Made by a program: the position numbers and the translations under genes
From: Microvirga makkahensis
GTDB lineage: Bacteria > Pseudomonadota > Alphaproteobacteria > Rhizobiales > Beijerinckiaceae
Direction: 5' to 3'
Length of the DNA stretch: 64,000 nucleotides
Assembly: GCF_009830105.1 (NCBI RefSeq)
Contig: NZ_WURB01000009.1
Location: 110,209 to 174,208, forward strand
The notes under the pieces: model-generated
What the model saw: the letters and a program-made list of their open reading frames with translations, nothing else
Told to the model about the DNA's origin: nothing
The model's database searches: none
Part shown: positions 1 through 9,253 of the stretch, one piece after another
How positions within the stretch are numbered: position 1 is the first letter of the stretch
Layout: each line of letters opens with the position of its first letter

Positions 1-64
1 CGTCCTGCTCCATCTGGATCGGGCCGAAGCCCATCATGCCGCCGAGGTCCTGAGCGCCATTCAT
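1..64 (-). CDS. nthB: Nitrile hydratase subunit beta, 5' end only
   Basis: Only the first 21 codons lie in the window; the gene runs off the left edge. They read [20 protein letters not shown] and so on, the characteristic opening of nitrile hydratase beta subunits (a Gly/Met-rich start with a GGMxGFGP core). The ATG at 64-62 overlaps the TGA of nthA by four bases (ATGA), so the two subunits are translationally coupled. The beta subunit forms the alpha-beta heterodimer that hydrates nitriles to amides in the cytoplasm. A cobalt-insertion activator would be expected further left, outside the window. Confidence 0.85.
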   Translation of the reverse strand, partial: MNGAQDLGGMMGFGPIQMEQD

Positions 65-690
65 CGCATCGCCTCCGGCTGCAGGGCGAGACCGGTGCCG
101 ATCATGGAGTCACGGGTCACGAGGTCGGCCAGCGCCTCCTCACTCATGCCCTCTGTGCGTTCGGGGCGCATCGGGATCACGAGGTACCGGACCTCTGCGG
201 TCGAGTCCCAAACACGGACACGGGTGGTCTCCGGCAGGCGCACGCCGAACTCGGCGAGAACCGCGCGAGGATCAAGTACAGCACGAGAGCGGTAGGGTGC
301 GGACTTGTACCAGACAGGAGGCAGGCCGAGCACCGGCCAGGGGTAGCAGGAGCAGAGGGTGCACACCACCAAGTTATGCTGCTCGGGCGTGTTCTCGACC
401 GCCACCATGTGCTCGCCCTGACGGCCAAGGAAGCCCAAGGAGGCGATAGCGGCTGTCGCGTCGGTTCGGAGCCAGTCTCGGTAGGCTGGATCGGCCCAAG
501 CCTTGGCGACCACCTTGGCGCCGTTGCGCGGGCCGACCTTGACCTCATAGGTCTCAACCAGCACATCAATGGCCGCTGAATCGACGTACCCTTTCTCGAC
601 CAGGATCGACTCGAGTGCGCGCACCCGCAGCTCGATCTCGGAGAGATGGCTTTGGTCGTCATTATCATGGTGATGATGGTCGTGCACCAT
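61..690 (-). CDS. nthA: Nitrile hydratase subunit alpha, cobalt type
   Basis: Catalytic, metal-binding subunit of nitrile hydratase (nitrile + water to amide), 209 aa. The metal site is VCTLCSC with cysteines 110, 113 and 115, followed by [10 protein letters not shown]. Threonine after the first cysteine is the family marker for non-corrin cobalt, whereas iron enzymes have serine. In the family the second and third cysteines are oxidised to sulfinic and sulfenic acids. The N-terminus is unusually histidine-rich (HDHHHH from residue 3), which could help hold metal; that is inference. A GAGGG-like ribosome site lies about 9 bases before the ATG. It is followed by nthB with ATGA overlap. Confidence 0.93.
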   Translation of the reverse strand: MVHDHHHHDNDDQSHLSEIELRVRALESILVEKGYVDSAAIDVLVETYEVKVGPRNGAKVVAKAWADPAYRDWLRTDATAAIASLGFLGRQGEHMVAVENTPEQHNLVVCTLCSCYPWPVLGLPPVWYKSAPYRSRAVLDPRAVLAEFGVRLPETTRVRVWDSTAEVRYLVIPMRPERTEGMSEEALADLVTRDSMIGTGLALQPEAMR

Positions 691-893
691 ACGTACCGCC
701 CTCGCCTATTCGGATGAGTCGCGGCCATGCTAACTGGGCGATGGTAGGGAGGCCAGCCCAGAGCGGCGGATCAGCCTCTGGGCCGCCGGTCTGTGTCGAG
801 TGTCATGAGCAGCGGCAGCGATCGTCTGGCCAACTATTGGCTCCCTGGGCGAAAACGGCTCAAAGGGCAGATGCCGGTATCCCTTCGAAAAGT

Positions 894-951
894 TGGTGAG
901 CGCGCCGGGACTCGAACCCAGGACCCTCTGATTGCAAGTCAGATGCTCTGC
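894..951 (-). pseudogene. 3' fragment of a tRNA gene (Ala-TGC-like)
   Basis: On the minus strand this reads as the 3' three-quarters of a tRNA: part of the D arm (GGCAGAGC), an anticodon stem TCTGA/TCAGA with loop CTTGCAA (anticodon TGC, alanine), a T arm with loop TTCGAGT, an acceptor 3' strand CGCGCTC, then A and an encoded CCA at 896-894. The matching 5' acceptor strand (GAGCGCG) and the 5' half of the D arm are absent; unrelated sequence begins near 952. It cannot fold into a complete tRNA, so I call it a truncated gene of the kind left at the far end of an integrative element. Confidence 0.75.
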
Positions 952-1091
952 CGCCCCCTCAAACTTGCAGGTTGGTATTCTGATGGAAAGGGCAATGAGC
1001 CACTCTAATCAGATCGCGAGTCGAGGCCATCGTTCGGGCCAGACTTTCGTCAGCCGAAACATTTTTCTTACAGCTTCTTAATTGAGAATAA

Positions 1092-1182
1092 TGGCGGAGA
1101 CGGAGGGATTCGAACCCTCGATACCCTTTTGGGGTATGCTCATTTAGCAAACGAGTGCCTTCAGCCTCTCGGCCACGTCTCC
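1092..1182 (-). tRNA. tRNA-Ser(GCT)
   Basis: Full class II tRNA on the minus strand, 91 nt including the encoded CCA (1094-1092). The acceptor GGAGACG pairs with CGTCTCC, the anticodon loop is TTGCTAA (GCT, reads AGC/AGU), the long variable arm is a strong hairpin (ATACCC with GGGTAT), and the T loop is TTCGAAT. Confidence 0.95.
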
Positions 1183-1358
1183 GTTCGCGATCTGGCAGGG
1201 TGTTGCTCCCAGCCTCGCGGTGGCGCAATAGACGCGATCAGCCTCCCTTCGTCAAGGCCAAAAAGCATCTCGGCCGGAGGGAAACCAATCATGGAGCCTG
1301 GGCCGCATACCGCCCCCCATGCTAGGAGGCGGCTCCCATGAAACGAAAGGAGCCTGAC

Positions 1359-1712
1359 GTGGCAGATATCAAGCGAATCGGCGTGGCAGCCCGTTACAGC
1401 GATCTCGTGATACACGGAAATACCGCTTATTTCTCGGGCTATGTGCCCGAAACCAGCCTGGGCGGGTCCGTGACCGAGCAAACCCGGGATGTGCTGGCGC
1501 AGATCGAGCAGTCCCTGATCGAGATCGGCAGCGACAAATCCAAGCTCCTGCAGGCCACCATCTGGCTCACGGACATGGCGTCCTATGACGAAATGAACGC
1601 CGTCTGGGATGCCTGGGTCGTGCCGGGCCACACGCCCGCACGGGCCTGCGTGCAGGCCAGGCTCGCCGATCCGGCCTATGCTCTCGAGATCCAGGTCACG
1701 GCTGCCGTTTGA
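1359..1712 (+). CDS. RidA/YjgF/UK114 family protein
   Basis: Small enamine/imine deaminase-family protein, 117 aa from the start chosen here. RidA proteins form cytoplasmic trimers that hydrolyse reactive 2-aminoacrylate-type imines. The family's active-site arginine is in PARACVQARLADP near the C-terminus, followed by the usual YALEIQVTA strand. I prefer the GTG at 1359 because GAAAGGAG sits six bases upstream and homologues begin just before the DIKRI segment. An in-frame ATG at 1338 would add seven residues but lacks a good ribosome site. This subfamily lacks the extra motifs of catalytic RidA, so its substrate is unknown. It converges on the glycosyltransferase gene with a 21-base gap. 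Confidence 0.88.
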   Translation: MADIKRIGVAARYSDLVIHGNTAYFSGYVPETSLGGSVTEQTRDVLAQIEQSLIEIGSDKSKLLQATIWLTDMASYDEMNAVWDAWVVPGHTPARACVQARLADPAYALEIQVTAAV

Positions 1713-1733
1713 GGCGGCCAGAGGCGAAGGCGT

Positions 1734-2528
1734 TCAGGCCTGCTCGGTCTTGGCCGTCTTCGCCATCGCGTTGAGGCGCTTCTTCTCATAGTGCTTCGCC
1801 AGACGCAGGTGGCGCCAGATGGCGTAGTTCATGGCGATGAGGAAGCCATAGGTGCCCCGCAGGAAATGCAGGCGCCCGAAATAGGCTTTGATGAAAGCCG
1901 CCGGAAACTCGAAATAAACCCGCCATGTGGGGATGGAGACCCCCCTCACCTCCAGGTCGAGGGCAAGCTGGTCGGTATAGAAATTGAGCTTCGCGATCTG
2001 GTCGCCGAGCGAACGGATGGAGCGGTGATGGACAAGCCCTCTGAGCTTTCCGATCTTCGTCCCCGGCTTCAGATCCACCCGGTCATGAACGAGCGACGAC
2101 GAATATCGCCCAGCATCCCTGCGATAGAGCCGGACGGGGGCGAGGCGATAGGCGAAGGGATGCGGCGCTGCCTCGCCCGGATAGGTCTCCGCGATACGGA
2201 TGCAATAGGCTTGGCATGGAGGCTCCCCATCGGCGAAGAGTGCCTTGATCTGCTCGCGCAAGGCCGGTGAAAGCTCCTCGTCCGCATCGAGGTTGAGGAG
2301 CCACTCATGCCGGCACTGGTCCTCGCCGAAGCGCTTCTGCTGGCCATAACCGGGCCAGGGATTGAAGATCACCCGAGCGCCGAGCTCCTCGGCGACGGCC
2401 TGGGTGCCGTCGGTCGAGCCCGAATCGATCACGATCAGATCGTCCGTCAGGTCGCGAACGGCGCGGATCGTCGTTCCGATCCGGTCGGCCTCGTTCTTGG
2501 CAATGATGAAGACGGACAGTGGAAGCAT
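1734..2528 (-). CDS. Family 2 glycosyltransferase (LPS core type)
   Basis: 264 aa GT-A-fold glycosyltransferase. The nucleotide-sugar site is visible as the N-terminal SVFIIAKNEADRI strand, DSGSTDGT (35-42) and the metal-binding DAD at 81-83. The overall pattern, with a PWPGYGQQK segment and a C-terminal amphipathic stretch rich in aromatic and basic residues, matches the WaaE/KdtX-like group that adds a hexose to the inner core of lipopolysaccharide on the cytoplasmic face of the inner membrane. Donor and acceptor cannot be read from sequence. No other LPS genes lie next to it. Confidence 0.85.
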   Translation of the reverse strand: MLPLSVFIIAKNEADRIGTTIRAVRDLTDDLIVIDSGSTDGTQAVAEELGARVIFNPWPGYGQQKRFGEDQCRHEWLLNLDADEELSPALREQIKALFADGEPPCQAYCIRIAETYPGEAAPHPFAYRLAPVRLYRRDAGRYSSSLVHDRVDLKPGTKIGKLRGLVHHRSIRSLGDQIAKLNFYTDQLALDLEVRGVSIPTWRVYFEFPAAFIKAYFGRLHFLRGTYGFLIAMNYAIWRHLRLAKHYEKKRLNAMAKTAKTEQA

Positions 2529-2661
2529 GGCAACGGGTGCCTAGCCGCCCTCATGAAAGAAGGCAAGAGGAGCCAAGCCCTTAGCCGCCCTCGTCTCTGC
2601 CATATGGCTTTCGGGCCCCGTCCGTGGCCCCCGGAGGCCGGGGAAGACAGGCCACTCCGTC

Positions 2662-3567
2662 TCAGTCCGTTGCCTTGCCGTGGCCGGATGAGAGCAGCTC
2701 CCCCTCATGTGCCTCCTTGGGCCCGGAAGCGGAAACTCTGGCATGGTGGCGCACGCGCAGTTCCGCCAGCAGCGGGAAGTGATCGGAGGCGACGCGCGTG
2801 AGAGAGTTCCTGACCGGCGCAGCGTTCACCACATGCACCGATTTCGTCACGAACACATGGTCGAGGCGCAGCACGGGCGCACGAGTGTGAAAGGTGGGCT
2901 GCGGCTCCCCGTGGGAATTTGAAAGCTGCGCGTCCCGCAGGCGGTCGGCGATTATGCGGTAGGAGCGCGAGTAAGGCGGCGCATTGAAATCACCGAGCAG
3001 GATCGCCGGATCCGCACAATCCCTATGCCCCATCCATTCGGGCCCCACGAGCGCGGCGGCCTGAGTCCGGCGCTCGCCGGAGCGGAGGGACAGATGGGCG
3101 TTGATGACGTTGATCTTCTGCCCGTCGATCTCGGTGCACACCCACAGAGCGCTCCGCTTCTCGAAGGACGGCCTCGTCGACTGAGTGGGCAGGCGTTCGG
3201 ACTTCACCAGACGAGCGGGATGCCTGGTCAGGATCGCGATTCCGTATTGCTCACCTAGGATGCGGATCGTGGGCTGGAAATGGAGGCCCATACCAAGCCT
3301 ATCCGCTACGTTCGCAGCCTGGTCGACCTCCCCGGCACTGGTGCGGCCGACCCTCACCTCCTGAAGCGCGACGATATCCGGCTCGCAATCGGCAATGACC
3401 TCGGCGATCCGCCCCGGCGAGATCTTTCTGTCGGTGCCTAGCCAGCGATGTACGTTATAGGTGAGGATCCGAAAGGGGCGCCCCTGATGATGGCTATGCT
3501 TCAAAGGTCCGTACCGGCTCGAACATTGGTGACGATGAACAGGCACTGCCCCACAGGGACATGCCAT
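2662..3567 (-). CDS. Endonuclease/exonuclease/phosphatase family protein
   Basis: EEP-fold metal-dependent phosphoesterase, about 301 aa. Landmarks: FRILTYNVH at 32-40 (N38), the metal-binding glutamate in ALQEVRVG (E70), NAHLS near 156, GDFNAPP (D193, N195), LDHVF (D236) and the terminal SDHFPL (D262, H263). All catalytic residues of the family are present. The substrate (nucleic acid, phospholipid or inositol phosphate) cannot be told. There is no clear signal peptide; the first about 30 residues are unlike homologues, so the true start may be downstream of 3567. It is transcribed divergently from the copper operon. Confidence 0.8.
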   Translation of the reverse strand: MACPCGAVPVHRHQCSSRYGPLKHSHHQGRPFRILTYNVHRWLGTDRKISPGRIAEVIADCEPDIVALQEVRVGRTSAGEVDQAANVADRLGMGLHFQPTIRILGEQYGIAILTRHPARLVKSERLPTQSTRPSFEKRSALWVCTEIDGQKINVINAHLSLRSGERRTQAAALVGPEWMGHRDCADPAILLGDFNAPPYSRSYRIIADRLRDAQLSNSHGEPQPTFHTRAPVLRLDHVFVTKSVHVVNAAPVRNSLTRVASDHFPLLAELRVRHHARVSASGPKEAHEGELLSSGHGKATD

Positions 3568-3660
3568 GACGTTTCGGTTCGCGCCCTAAGGCGCGAAAGT
3601 GTCGGATCAATGACCCATCTTCGGCCAGAGTTCCTGAAAAACGCAACCGGAAAGGGGCGC

Positions 3661-3691
3661 TTGACCTTCCCATGATTGGAAGGACTACACC
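3661..3691 (+). promoter_or_regulatory. CueR-type copper promoter of copA-cueR
   Basis: A -35 TTGACC (3661-3666) and a -10 TACACC (3686-3691) are separated by 19 bp, the stretched spacing typical of MerR-family promoters. The spacer contains the CueR box ACCTTCC-CATGATT-GGAAGGA, almost the same as the E. coli copA operator. It lies 33 bases before the copA start and ahead of AGGAG at 3712-3716. Cu(I)-CueR would untwist this spacer to activate the operon. Confidence 0.92.
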
Positions 3692-3723
3692 CCGATCCCA
3701 TATAGTGGATCAGGAGATTCCAG

Positions 3724-6255
3724 ATGACCACCACCAATCCTTCCGCCGAGGCGGAGAGCTTCGACATTCCCGTTCAGGGCATGAGCTGCGCGTCCTGCGT
3801 CGGCCGCGTCGAAAAGGCGATCAGGTCGGTCGAGGGTGTGACCGCCGCCAATGTGAACCTGGCGACGGAGCGGGCTCATGTATCTTTCGCCCAGGACAAG
3901 GCCGATCCCAAGGCGGTGGCAGAGGCGATCCGGACGGCGGGCTATGAGCCCACGGAGAGCCACGCGGAACTCGCCATTCGGGGCATGACCTGCGCTTCAT
4001 GCGTGGCGCGGGTGGAAAAGGCGCTCAAGCGCGCGCCCGGAGTTCTCGATGCGCATGTGAACCTCGCGACGGAGCGCGCATCCGTGCGCTACCTGGGCGG
4101 GACGGAGGTTGTCGGCCGCATGATCGAGGCCGTCGATGCGACGGGCTACGAGGCCGAGGAAGTCCGGCAGGATGCCGAGCGGACGGATCGGGAGCGCGCG
4201 ACCCGGGAGACCGAAATCGCAGCCTTGAGGCGCTCGCTCGCGCTTGCCGCCATCCTCACCCTGCCCGTCCTCATGATCGAGATGGGCTCGCACCTCGTCG
4301 ACGCGATTCACGATTGGGTCATGAACACCCTTGGCCACCGGACGAGCTGGTACCTGCAATTCGCGCTCACCACGCTCGTCCTCTTCGGCCCGGGCCTGCG
4401 CTTCTTCAAGAAGGGAGTGCCCGCGCTGCTGCGCCGGGCGCCCGACATGAACTCGCTCGTGGTGCTCGGCACCAGCGCGGCCTACGCCTATTCGGTGGTG
4501 GCGACCTTCCTGCCGGACCTTCTGCCCGCCAGCATGGCCAACGTCTATTACGAGGCCGCTGCGGTCATCGTGACGCTGATCCTGCTCGGCCGCTTCCTCG
4601 AGGCAAAGGCCAAGGGCCGCACCTCTGAGGCCATCAAGCGCCTGATCGGCCTCGCCCCGAAGACCGCGCGGGTTATCCGCAACGGCGAGGCTTCGGAAAT
4701 CCCGATCGATCAGGTGCGGATCGGCGACATCGTGCAGGTTCGTCCCGGCGAGAAGGTGCCGGTCGACGGCGAGGTTGTCGACGGCTCCTCCTTCGTCGAC
4801 GAATCCATGATCACCGGCGAGCCCGTGCCCGTGCAGAAGCTCGAAGGCTCGGAGGTGGTCGGCGGCACGATCAACAAGACGGGCGGCTTCACCTTCCGCG
4901 CCACGCGCATCGGCGCAGACACGGTTCTGGCCCAGATCATCCGCATGGTCGAACAGGCGCAAGGGTCCAAGCTGCCGATCCAGGCCCTGGTCGACAGGGT
5001 CACCGCCTGGTTCGTCCCGGCCGTCATGGGCGCGGCGGCGCTCACATTCGCGGTCTGGCTCATCTTCGGCCCGGACCCTGCGATCACTTTCGCGCTCGTG
5101 AACGCGGTGGCCGTGCTGATCATCGCCTGCCCCTGCGCCATGGGACTGGCCACGCCCACCTCGATTATGGTCGGCACCGGCCGCGCCGCGGAACTAGGGG
5201 TCCTCTTCCGCCAGGGCGAGGCCCTGCAGAGCCTGAAGGAAATCGGCGTCGTCGCGCTCGACAAGACCGGCACGCTCACGAAAGGCCGTCCGGACCTGAC
5301 CGATTTCGTGACCGCCCCCGGGTTCTCCGAAGACGAAACCCTGAGGCTCGTCGCCGCCGTCGAAGCGCGTTCCGAGCACCCGATCGCCGAGGCCATCGTT
5401 GCGGCGGCCGAGCGGCGGAGCATGACCCTTCCCGCGACCGACGGCTTCGAGGCCGTCCCAGGGTTCGGCGTCTCGGCCACCGTGGAAGGCCGCGAAATCC
5501 ATGTCGGCGCGGATCGCTTCATGCGCACGCTCGGTCTCGACACTGCCACTTTCGCCGAGACGGCGGCCCGCCTCGGCGCCGAGGGCAAGAGCCCGCTCTA
5601 CGCGGCGGTCGGCGGGAGGCTCGCGGCCATCGTCGCCGTGGCGGATCCCATCAAGGAATCAACCCCGGACGCAATCGCCGCATTGCATGCTCTGGGGCTG
5701 AAAGTCGCGATGATCACCGGCGACAACCGCAAGACGGCGGAAGCCATCGCGCGGCGGATCGGCATCGACGAGGTCGTCGCCGAGGTGCTGCCCGAGGGCA
5801 AGGTGGAGGCGGTCAAACGCCTGCGCCAAACCCATGGCCGCATCGCCTTCGTGGGAGACGGCATCAACGATGCGCCGGCACTCGCCGAGGCGGATATCGG
5901 CATCGCCATCGGCACGGGCACGGATATCGCCATCGAGAGCGCGGATGTGGTGCTCATGTCCGGCGACGTGCGCGGCGTGGTGAACGCCATCGCCCTGTCC
6001 AAGGCGACGATCCGCAATATCGGGCAGAACCTGTTCTGGGCCTTCGCCTACAATGTGCTGCTGATTCCCGTCGCCGCGGGGGTGCTCTATCCCTTCGACG
6101 GCACCCTGCTGTCGCCCATGGCGGCCGCGGCGGCCATGGCCCTCTCCAGCGTCTTCGTCGTCGGCAATGCGCTTCGCCTACGCCGTTTCAAGGCGCCCAT
6201 CGAGGTCAGGCAGGAGAACCTGCCTGCTGCTCAACCTGCAGGAGCTTCGGCATGA
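3724..6255 (+). CDS. copA: Cu(I)-exporting P1B-type ATPase
   Basis: Copper-exporting ATPase of the inner membrane, 843 aa, moving Cu(I) from cytoplasm to periplasm. Two N-terminal heavy-metal domains carry GMSCASC (C22, C25) and GMTCASC (C90, C93). Membrane helices follow, with the transport motif CPC at 469-471. The ATPase core has DKTGT (phospho-accepting D513), SEHP in the nucleotide domain, a TGDN motif and GDGINDAP (711-718). The late helices carry AYN and MALSS, which mark the P1B-1 (copper/silver) class. A CueR promoter lies immediately upstream, and cueR overlaps the stop codon, so this is a self-regulated copper-resistance operon. No copZ is visible nearby. Confidence 0.96.
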   Translation: MTTTNPSAEAESFDIPVQGMSCASCVGRVEKAIRSVEGVTAANVNLATERAHVSFAQDKADPKAVAEAIRTAGYEPTESHAELAIRGMTCASCVARVEKALKRAPGVLDAHVNLATERASVRYLGGTEVVGRMIEAVDATGYEAEEVRQDAERTDRERATRETEIAALRRSLALAAILTLPVLMIEMGSHLVDAIHDWVMNTLGHRTSWYLQFALTTLVLFGPGLRFFKKGVPALLRRAPDMNSLVVLGTSAAYAYSVVATFLPDLLPASMANVYYEAAAVIVTLILLGRFLEAKAKGRTSEAIKRLIGLAPKTARVIRNGEASEIPIDQVRIGDIVQVRPGEKVPVDGEVVDGSSFVDESMITGEPVPVQKLEGSEVVGGTINKTGGFTFRATRIGADTVLAQIIRMVEQAQGSKLPIQALVDRVTAWFVPAVMGAAALTFAVWLIFGPDPAITFALVNAVAVLIIACPCAMGLATPTSIMVGTGRAAELGVLFRQGEALQSLKEIGVVALDKTGTLTKGRPDLTDFVTAPGFSEDETLRLVAAVEARSEHPIAEAIVAAAERRSMTLPATDGFEAVPGFGVSATVEGREIHVGADRFMRTLGLDTATFAETAARLGAEGKSPLYAAVGGRLAAIVAVADPIKESTPDAIAALHALGLKVAMITGDNRKTAEAIARRIGIDEVVAEVLPEGKVEAVKRLRQTHGRIAFVGDGINDAPALAEADIGIAIGTGTDIAIESADVVLMSGDVRGVVNAIALSKATIRNIGQNLFWAFAYNVLLIPVAAGVLYPFDGTLLSPMAAAAAMALSSVFVVGNALRLRRFKAPIEVRQENLPAAQPAGASA

Positions 6256-6698
6256 ATATCGGACATGCATCTGCTGCATCCGGCGTTTCCGCCAAGATGA
6301 TCCGCTACTACGAATCCATCGGCCTTATTCCGAAGACCGTCCGCACGGAGGCGGGCTACCGTGTCTATTCGGAGCAGGACGTGCATACGTTGCGCTTCAT
6401 CCGTCGCGCCCGCGATCTCGGCTTCTCCGTGGAGCAGATCGCTGATCTCGTCTCGCTCTGGCGTGACCGGGAGCGGGCGAGCAAGGACGTGAAGACGATA
6501 GCGCTCGGCCATGTGAGCGTGCTCGAGCGCAAGATCCGCGAGTTGCAGGAAATGGCCTCGACGCTGAAGCACCTTGCCGAGAACTGCTCGGGGGATTCCC
6601 GCCCCCATTGTCCGATCATCGAAGAGCTCGCGAACGAAGACTCCCCGCCCGTCCTTGCCAAGGCGGACGCGCGCTTCGGGGCCTTGGGCAAGGCTTGA
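6252..6698 (+). CDS. cueR: Cu(I)-responsive MerR-family regulator
   Basis: 148 aa MerR-type activator. The winged helix is at the N-terminus ([24 protein letters not shown]) and a long dimerisation helix follows. The copper-binding loop has C112 and C120 separated by seven residues, at the same positions as in E. coli CueR, and serine 77, the mark of monovalent-metal sensors, is conserved. The ATG overlaps the copA stop (ATGA), so the sensor is made with the pump it controls from the promoter at 3661-3691. The C-terminal tail after C120 is longer than in E. coli. Confidence 0.95.
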   Translation: MNIGHASAASGVSAKMIRYYESIGLIPKTVRTEAGYRVYSEQDVHTLRFIRRARDLGFSVEQIADLVSLWRDRERASKDVKTIALGHVSVLERKIRELQEMASTLKHLAENCSGDSRPHCPIIEELANEDSPPVLAKADARFGALGKA

Positions 6699-6720
6699 AG
6701 CGGCAGAGCAGTCGACCCGG

Positions 6721-6835
6721 TCATCCCGCGCCGTCACCGGTCCCGTGCCGGTGACCCCGATTGCCTCAAACGCTTTGCTTGCCCGATCGGGATGGCCGGG
6801 ATGAGCCCGGCCAAGACGAAGGGTTCAGGGACGGC
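6721..6835. repeat. Paired-hairpin intergenic repeat, copy 1
   Basis: Just after cueR. The first hairpin is GTCACCGG/CCGGTGAC (6733-6755), the second is GGCCGGG/CCCGGCC (6794-6812). It has the same layout as copies near 40.7, 43.1, 48.8, 52.3, 54.2 and 63.8 kb. It may also act as the 3' end of the cop transcript. Confidence 0.75.
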
Positions 6836-6864
6836 CATGACGTTGTTCGGCCGTCTTGTGCCTC

Positions 6865-7428
6865 TTAAGCCGCCATCTCGACTTCGCGGCCGCGCCCGAG
6901 TTCGTGCATCCACTGCGCGAATTCCGGCTTGCGCCGCATCTGGCGTCCGTAGTGGCGGCGCAGCGCATCGACGAGACGGCCGTCGCGTGACAGCAGATCG
7001 TCCGCGAAGGCGACCATGCGCGAGTTCGGCCAGGCCTGGGGCCTGATCTCCACCAGCCTCTCGAACAGCCGGTCCTCGACCTCATCCGGAGAGCTCCGCG
7101 CCATCAGGGTCAGCATCGCAGCGGTCGAGCGTGAGATTCCCATGTGGCAGTGGACGAGGAGATGCCCCTCCACACGGTCGGCTCTGCCCGCCTCCATCTC
7201 TTCGGCGAAGCGCAGCACCGCCTCCACGTGCTCAGGCTGCGGTAGGATCATGCCCTCGACGGGAGCGATGATGTCGTGAAAGCGCAGGACCGTGCGGCGG
7301 TGCGGATCGTAGGCCCCGAACGCCTCCGGATCGGGATGACCGGGATCGAGGATCGAGAGCACATGCGTGACTGCCCTCTCCCTCTGCTCGGATAATTCGG
7401 AAATCCCGCAGATCGTCAGCGTGGACAT
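6865..7428 (-). CDS. Tyrosine-phosphatase-like (DSP-type) protein
   Basis: Cytoplasmic protein phosphatase-like protein, 187 aa from the start chosen. The signature is VHCHMGISRSTAAM, the C-x5-R loop of cysteine phosphatases with the nucleophile in HCHMGISR. An upstream aspartate in RFHDII fits the general acid. It matches the rhizobial family annotated as tyrosine protein phosphatase/dual-specificity-like. The reading frame stays open upstream to an ATG at 7524. That extension is built from a duplicated 18-bp unit and is unlike homologues, so I prefer the ATG at 7428, with 7443 as another option. No clear ribosome site decides the matter. The substrate is unknown. Confidence 0.75.
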   Translation of the reverse strand: MSTLTICGISELSEQRERAVTHVLSILDPGHPDPEAFGAYDPHRRTVLRFHDIIAPVEGMILPQPEHVEAVLRFAEEMEAGRADRVEGHLLVHCHMGISRSTAAMLTLMARSSPDEVEDRLFERLVEIRPQAWPNSRMVAFADDLLSRDGRLVDALRRHYGRQMRRKPEFAQWMHELGRGREVEMAA

Positions 7429-7488
7429 GGACAGAGACTGCATCTTGGAAACCTGTTGGAACGGAAGACGTATCGTCGTGGTGCCCTC

Positions 7489-7524
7489 TTTTGAGGGTGT
7501 ACCCATTTTTGAGGGTGTACCCAT
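7489..7524. repeat. Perfect tandem 18-bp direct repeat
   Basis: TTTTGAGGGTGTACCCAT occurs twice back to back (7489-7506 and 7507-7524). Each unit contains the inverted arms GGGT/ACCC. On the minus strand it would encode MGTPSK twice in frame with the phosphatase-like gene. It may be an operator or a repeat-length variable leader. Confidence 0.8.
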
Positions 7525-7717
7525 CCTGAGGGACTTTTTTCACCCTATCAAATGATTGTGTCCTTTTGATCACATCCCGTCATGGCCACATTTCGGCCAC
7601 CTCGGTAACACCTTGTTGTCACTGCCTGGACTATGAACTCCCTTTCAGAGTACCGCCGCCGCTTCCAAGCGTTGGCGGCATAAGCGAAAAACCAAAAACT
7701 GCGAGCCTCCCCCACTG

Positions 7718-8449
7718 ATGTTTGCTCTTACGGCCCCACGCTTGTCCCTGTTGCGGAATCTCGTCCGCGTCTGCTCCCTGCTCCTCCCGGTGGCGCTGGC
7801 CGCGTGCGTGACCTCCTCCCCGCCGCCGCAGGCGGTCCGCCGCATCGATCCCACCTATATGGCCATGTACGGCGCTCGTCCCGACGAGACGCACCCGCTT
7901 CCGGCCACCGACATCTCCGAGGTGGATCCGCGCTTCCTGCGCCGGGAAGTCGCCTATTACGGCCGCGAGGAACCTGGCACCATCGTGGTCGATACGGCGG
8001 CCCGGTATCTCTACCTCGTTCGCGAGGGCGGACGCGCGATCCGCTACGGCATCGGCGTCGGCAAGGAGGGCTTGGCCTGGTCCGGGCGCGCCAGAATCGG
8101 GCGCAAAGCCGAATGGCCCCGCTGGACGCCCACCGCCGCGATGATCAAGCGCGAGCCCGAGCGCAACAAACCCTGGGCCGGCGGCATGCCGGGCGGCCTC
8201 AGCAATCCGCTGGGAGCCCGCGCGCTCTATCTCTACAACGACGGCGTGGATACCATGTACCGCATCCACGGCACCACAGAGCCCTGGTCCATCGGCCAAT
8301 CGGTGTCGTCCGGCTGCATCCGCATGTTCAATCAGGACGTGATCGACCTCTACAACCGCGTTCCCGTGGGCTCGCCGGTGGTGGTACTGAACGGGCGCAG
8401 TCCCTTCGACGACGTCGAGCAGGAAGAAGTCCGGGTGTCCTATTATTGA
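7718..8449 (+). CDS. L,D-transpeptidase lipoprotein (YkuD domain)
   Basis: Periplasmic peptidoglycan cross-linking or protein-anchoring enzyme, 243 aa. A signal sequence ends in a lipobox (ALAAC, lipidated C30), predicting outer-membrane attachment. The YkuD domain starts near residue 90 with [14 protein letters not shown] and has the catalytic pattern [10 protein letters not shown] (H184), then SSGCIRM with the nucleophile C200. These enzymes form 3-3 cross-links or link proteins to peptidoglycan. The lipoprotein form is common in rhizobia, where several paralogues exist. It stands alone and ends in a strong terminator. Confidence 0.93.
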   Translation: MFALTAPRLSLLRNLVRVCSLLLPVALAACVTSSPPPQAVRRIDPTYMAMYGARPDETHPLPATDISEVDPRFLRREVAYYGREEPGTIVVDTAARYLYLVREGGRAIRYGIGVGKEGLAWSGRARIGRKAEWPRWTPTAAMIKREPERNKPWAGGMPGGLSNPLGARALYLYNDGVDTMYRIHGTTEPWSIGQSVSSGCIRMFNQDVIDLYNRVPVGSPVVVLNGRSPFDDVEQEEVRVSYY

Positions 8450-8472
8450 ACGGATCCCCATGGGTCACGATG

Positions 8473-8497
8473 AAGGGCCGGTCTCTTGCCGGCCCTT
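8473..8497 (+). terminator. Intrinsic terminator after the L,D-transpeptidase
   Basis: Stem AAGGGCCGG/CCGGCCCTT with a seven-base loop, followed by TGTTTTG. It starts 24 bases after the stop codon. Confidence 0.85.
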
Positions 8498-8620
8498 TGT
8501 TTTGCGGCTCGGCCTTCCCAACAAGCCCGGCTTCACCTGAGCGACGTTGCCCCTGCCCTCTGGAGGTGCCGGTACGTTGTCCTATGAATCAATGTCCATG
8601 CTCATTGTGAAGGATCCCTC

Positions 8621-9016
8621 ATGGACGATTGGTTCCAGCACGCTCTGCGTCTCACGACCCGCTCCATCGAAGTCTGCGGCATCGCCATCATCGTCCTGGG
8701 GACTTTCGGCGCAACGGCCGCCGTCCTCTGGCAGCTTCTGCGAGGACGACCGGGCGATATGGTGCTCAGCCTCTATCGCTCCAATCTCGGGCGGGCGATT
8801 CTGCTGGGCCTCGAATTCCTCGTTGCCGCCGACATCATCAATACGGTCGCCATCGAACCGTCGCTCCAAAGCCTCGCGATCCTGGGCGGGATCGTGCTCA
8901 TCCGCACCTTCCTGAGCTTCTCGCTCGAAGTCGAGATCGAGGGGCGCTGGCCGTGGGAGAAGCACAGGAGCGAGCATCCCGACCGGAGTGCCGACGGCAG
9001 GCAGCTTGGCAGTTGA
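8621..9016 (+). CDS. DUF1622 family membrane protein
   Basis: 131 aa inner-membrane protein with three hydrophobic stretches (about 18-40, 60-80 and 86-104) and a charged, soluble C-terminus. The pattern RSNLGRAILLGLEFLVAADII followed by a second helix with GIVLIRTFLSFSLEVEIEG is typical of DUF1622. The family's function is unknown. AAGGA lies six bases before the ATG. It is a single-gene unit between two unrelated genes. Confidence 0.85.
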   Translation: MDDWFQHALRLTTRSIEVCGIAIIVLGTFGATAAVLWQLLRGRPGDMVLSLYRSNLGRAILLGLEFLVAADIINTVAIEPSLQSLAILGGIVLIRTFLSFSLEVEIEGRWPWEKHRSEHPDRSADGRQLGS

Positions 9017-9253
9017 CGAGCCCGGTGGCCGCGCATAGAAAGGCGCCCCGGCCCGCAAGCCGCCGCCGCCCTTCCAGCGCCCGTCGGCTCCACAATCTGC
9101 CCCCTGCCGTCGCTTCAGCCGTGTGGATGAAGTGCGATCGCGCACATCGGTCAGCGACTCTCTTCCCGCAGATTTCTCTTTTCGGTTCGATGCAGCCCCC
9201 TCAGACCTCACGCCAATGCCGTCACGGGCTGCTTGCAGCGACAGTTCTCGACC

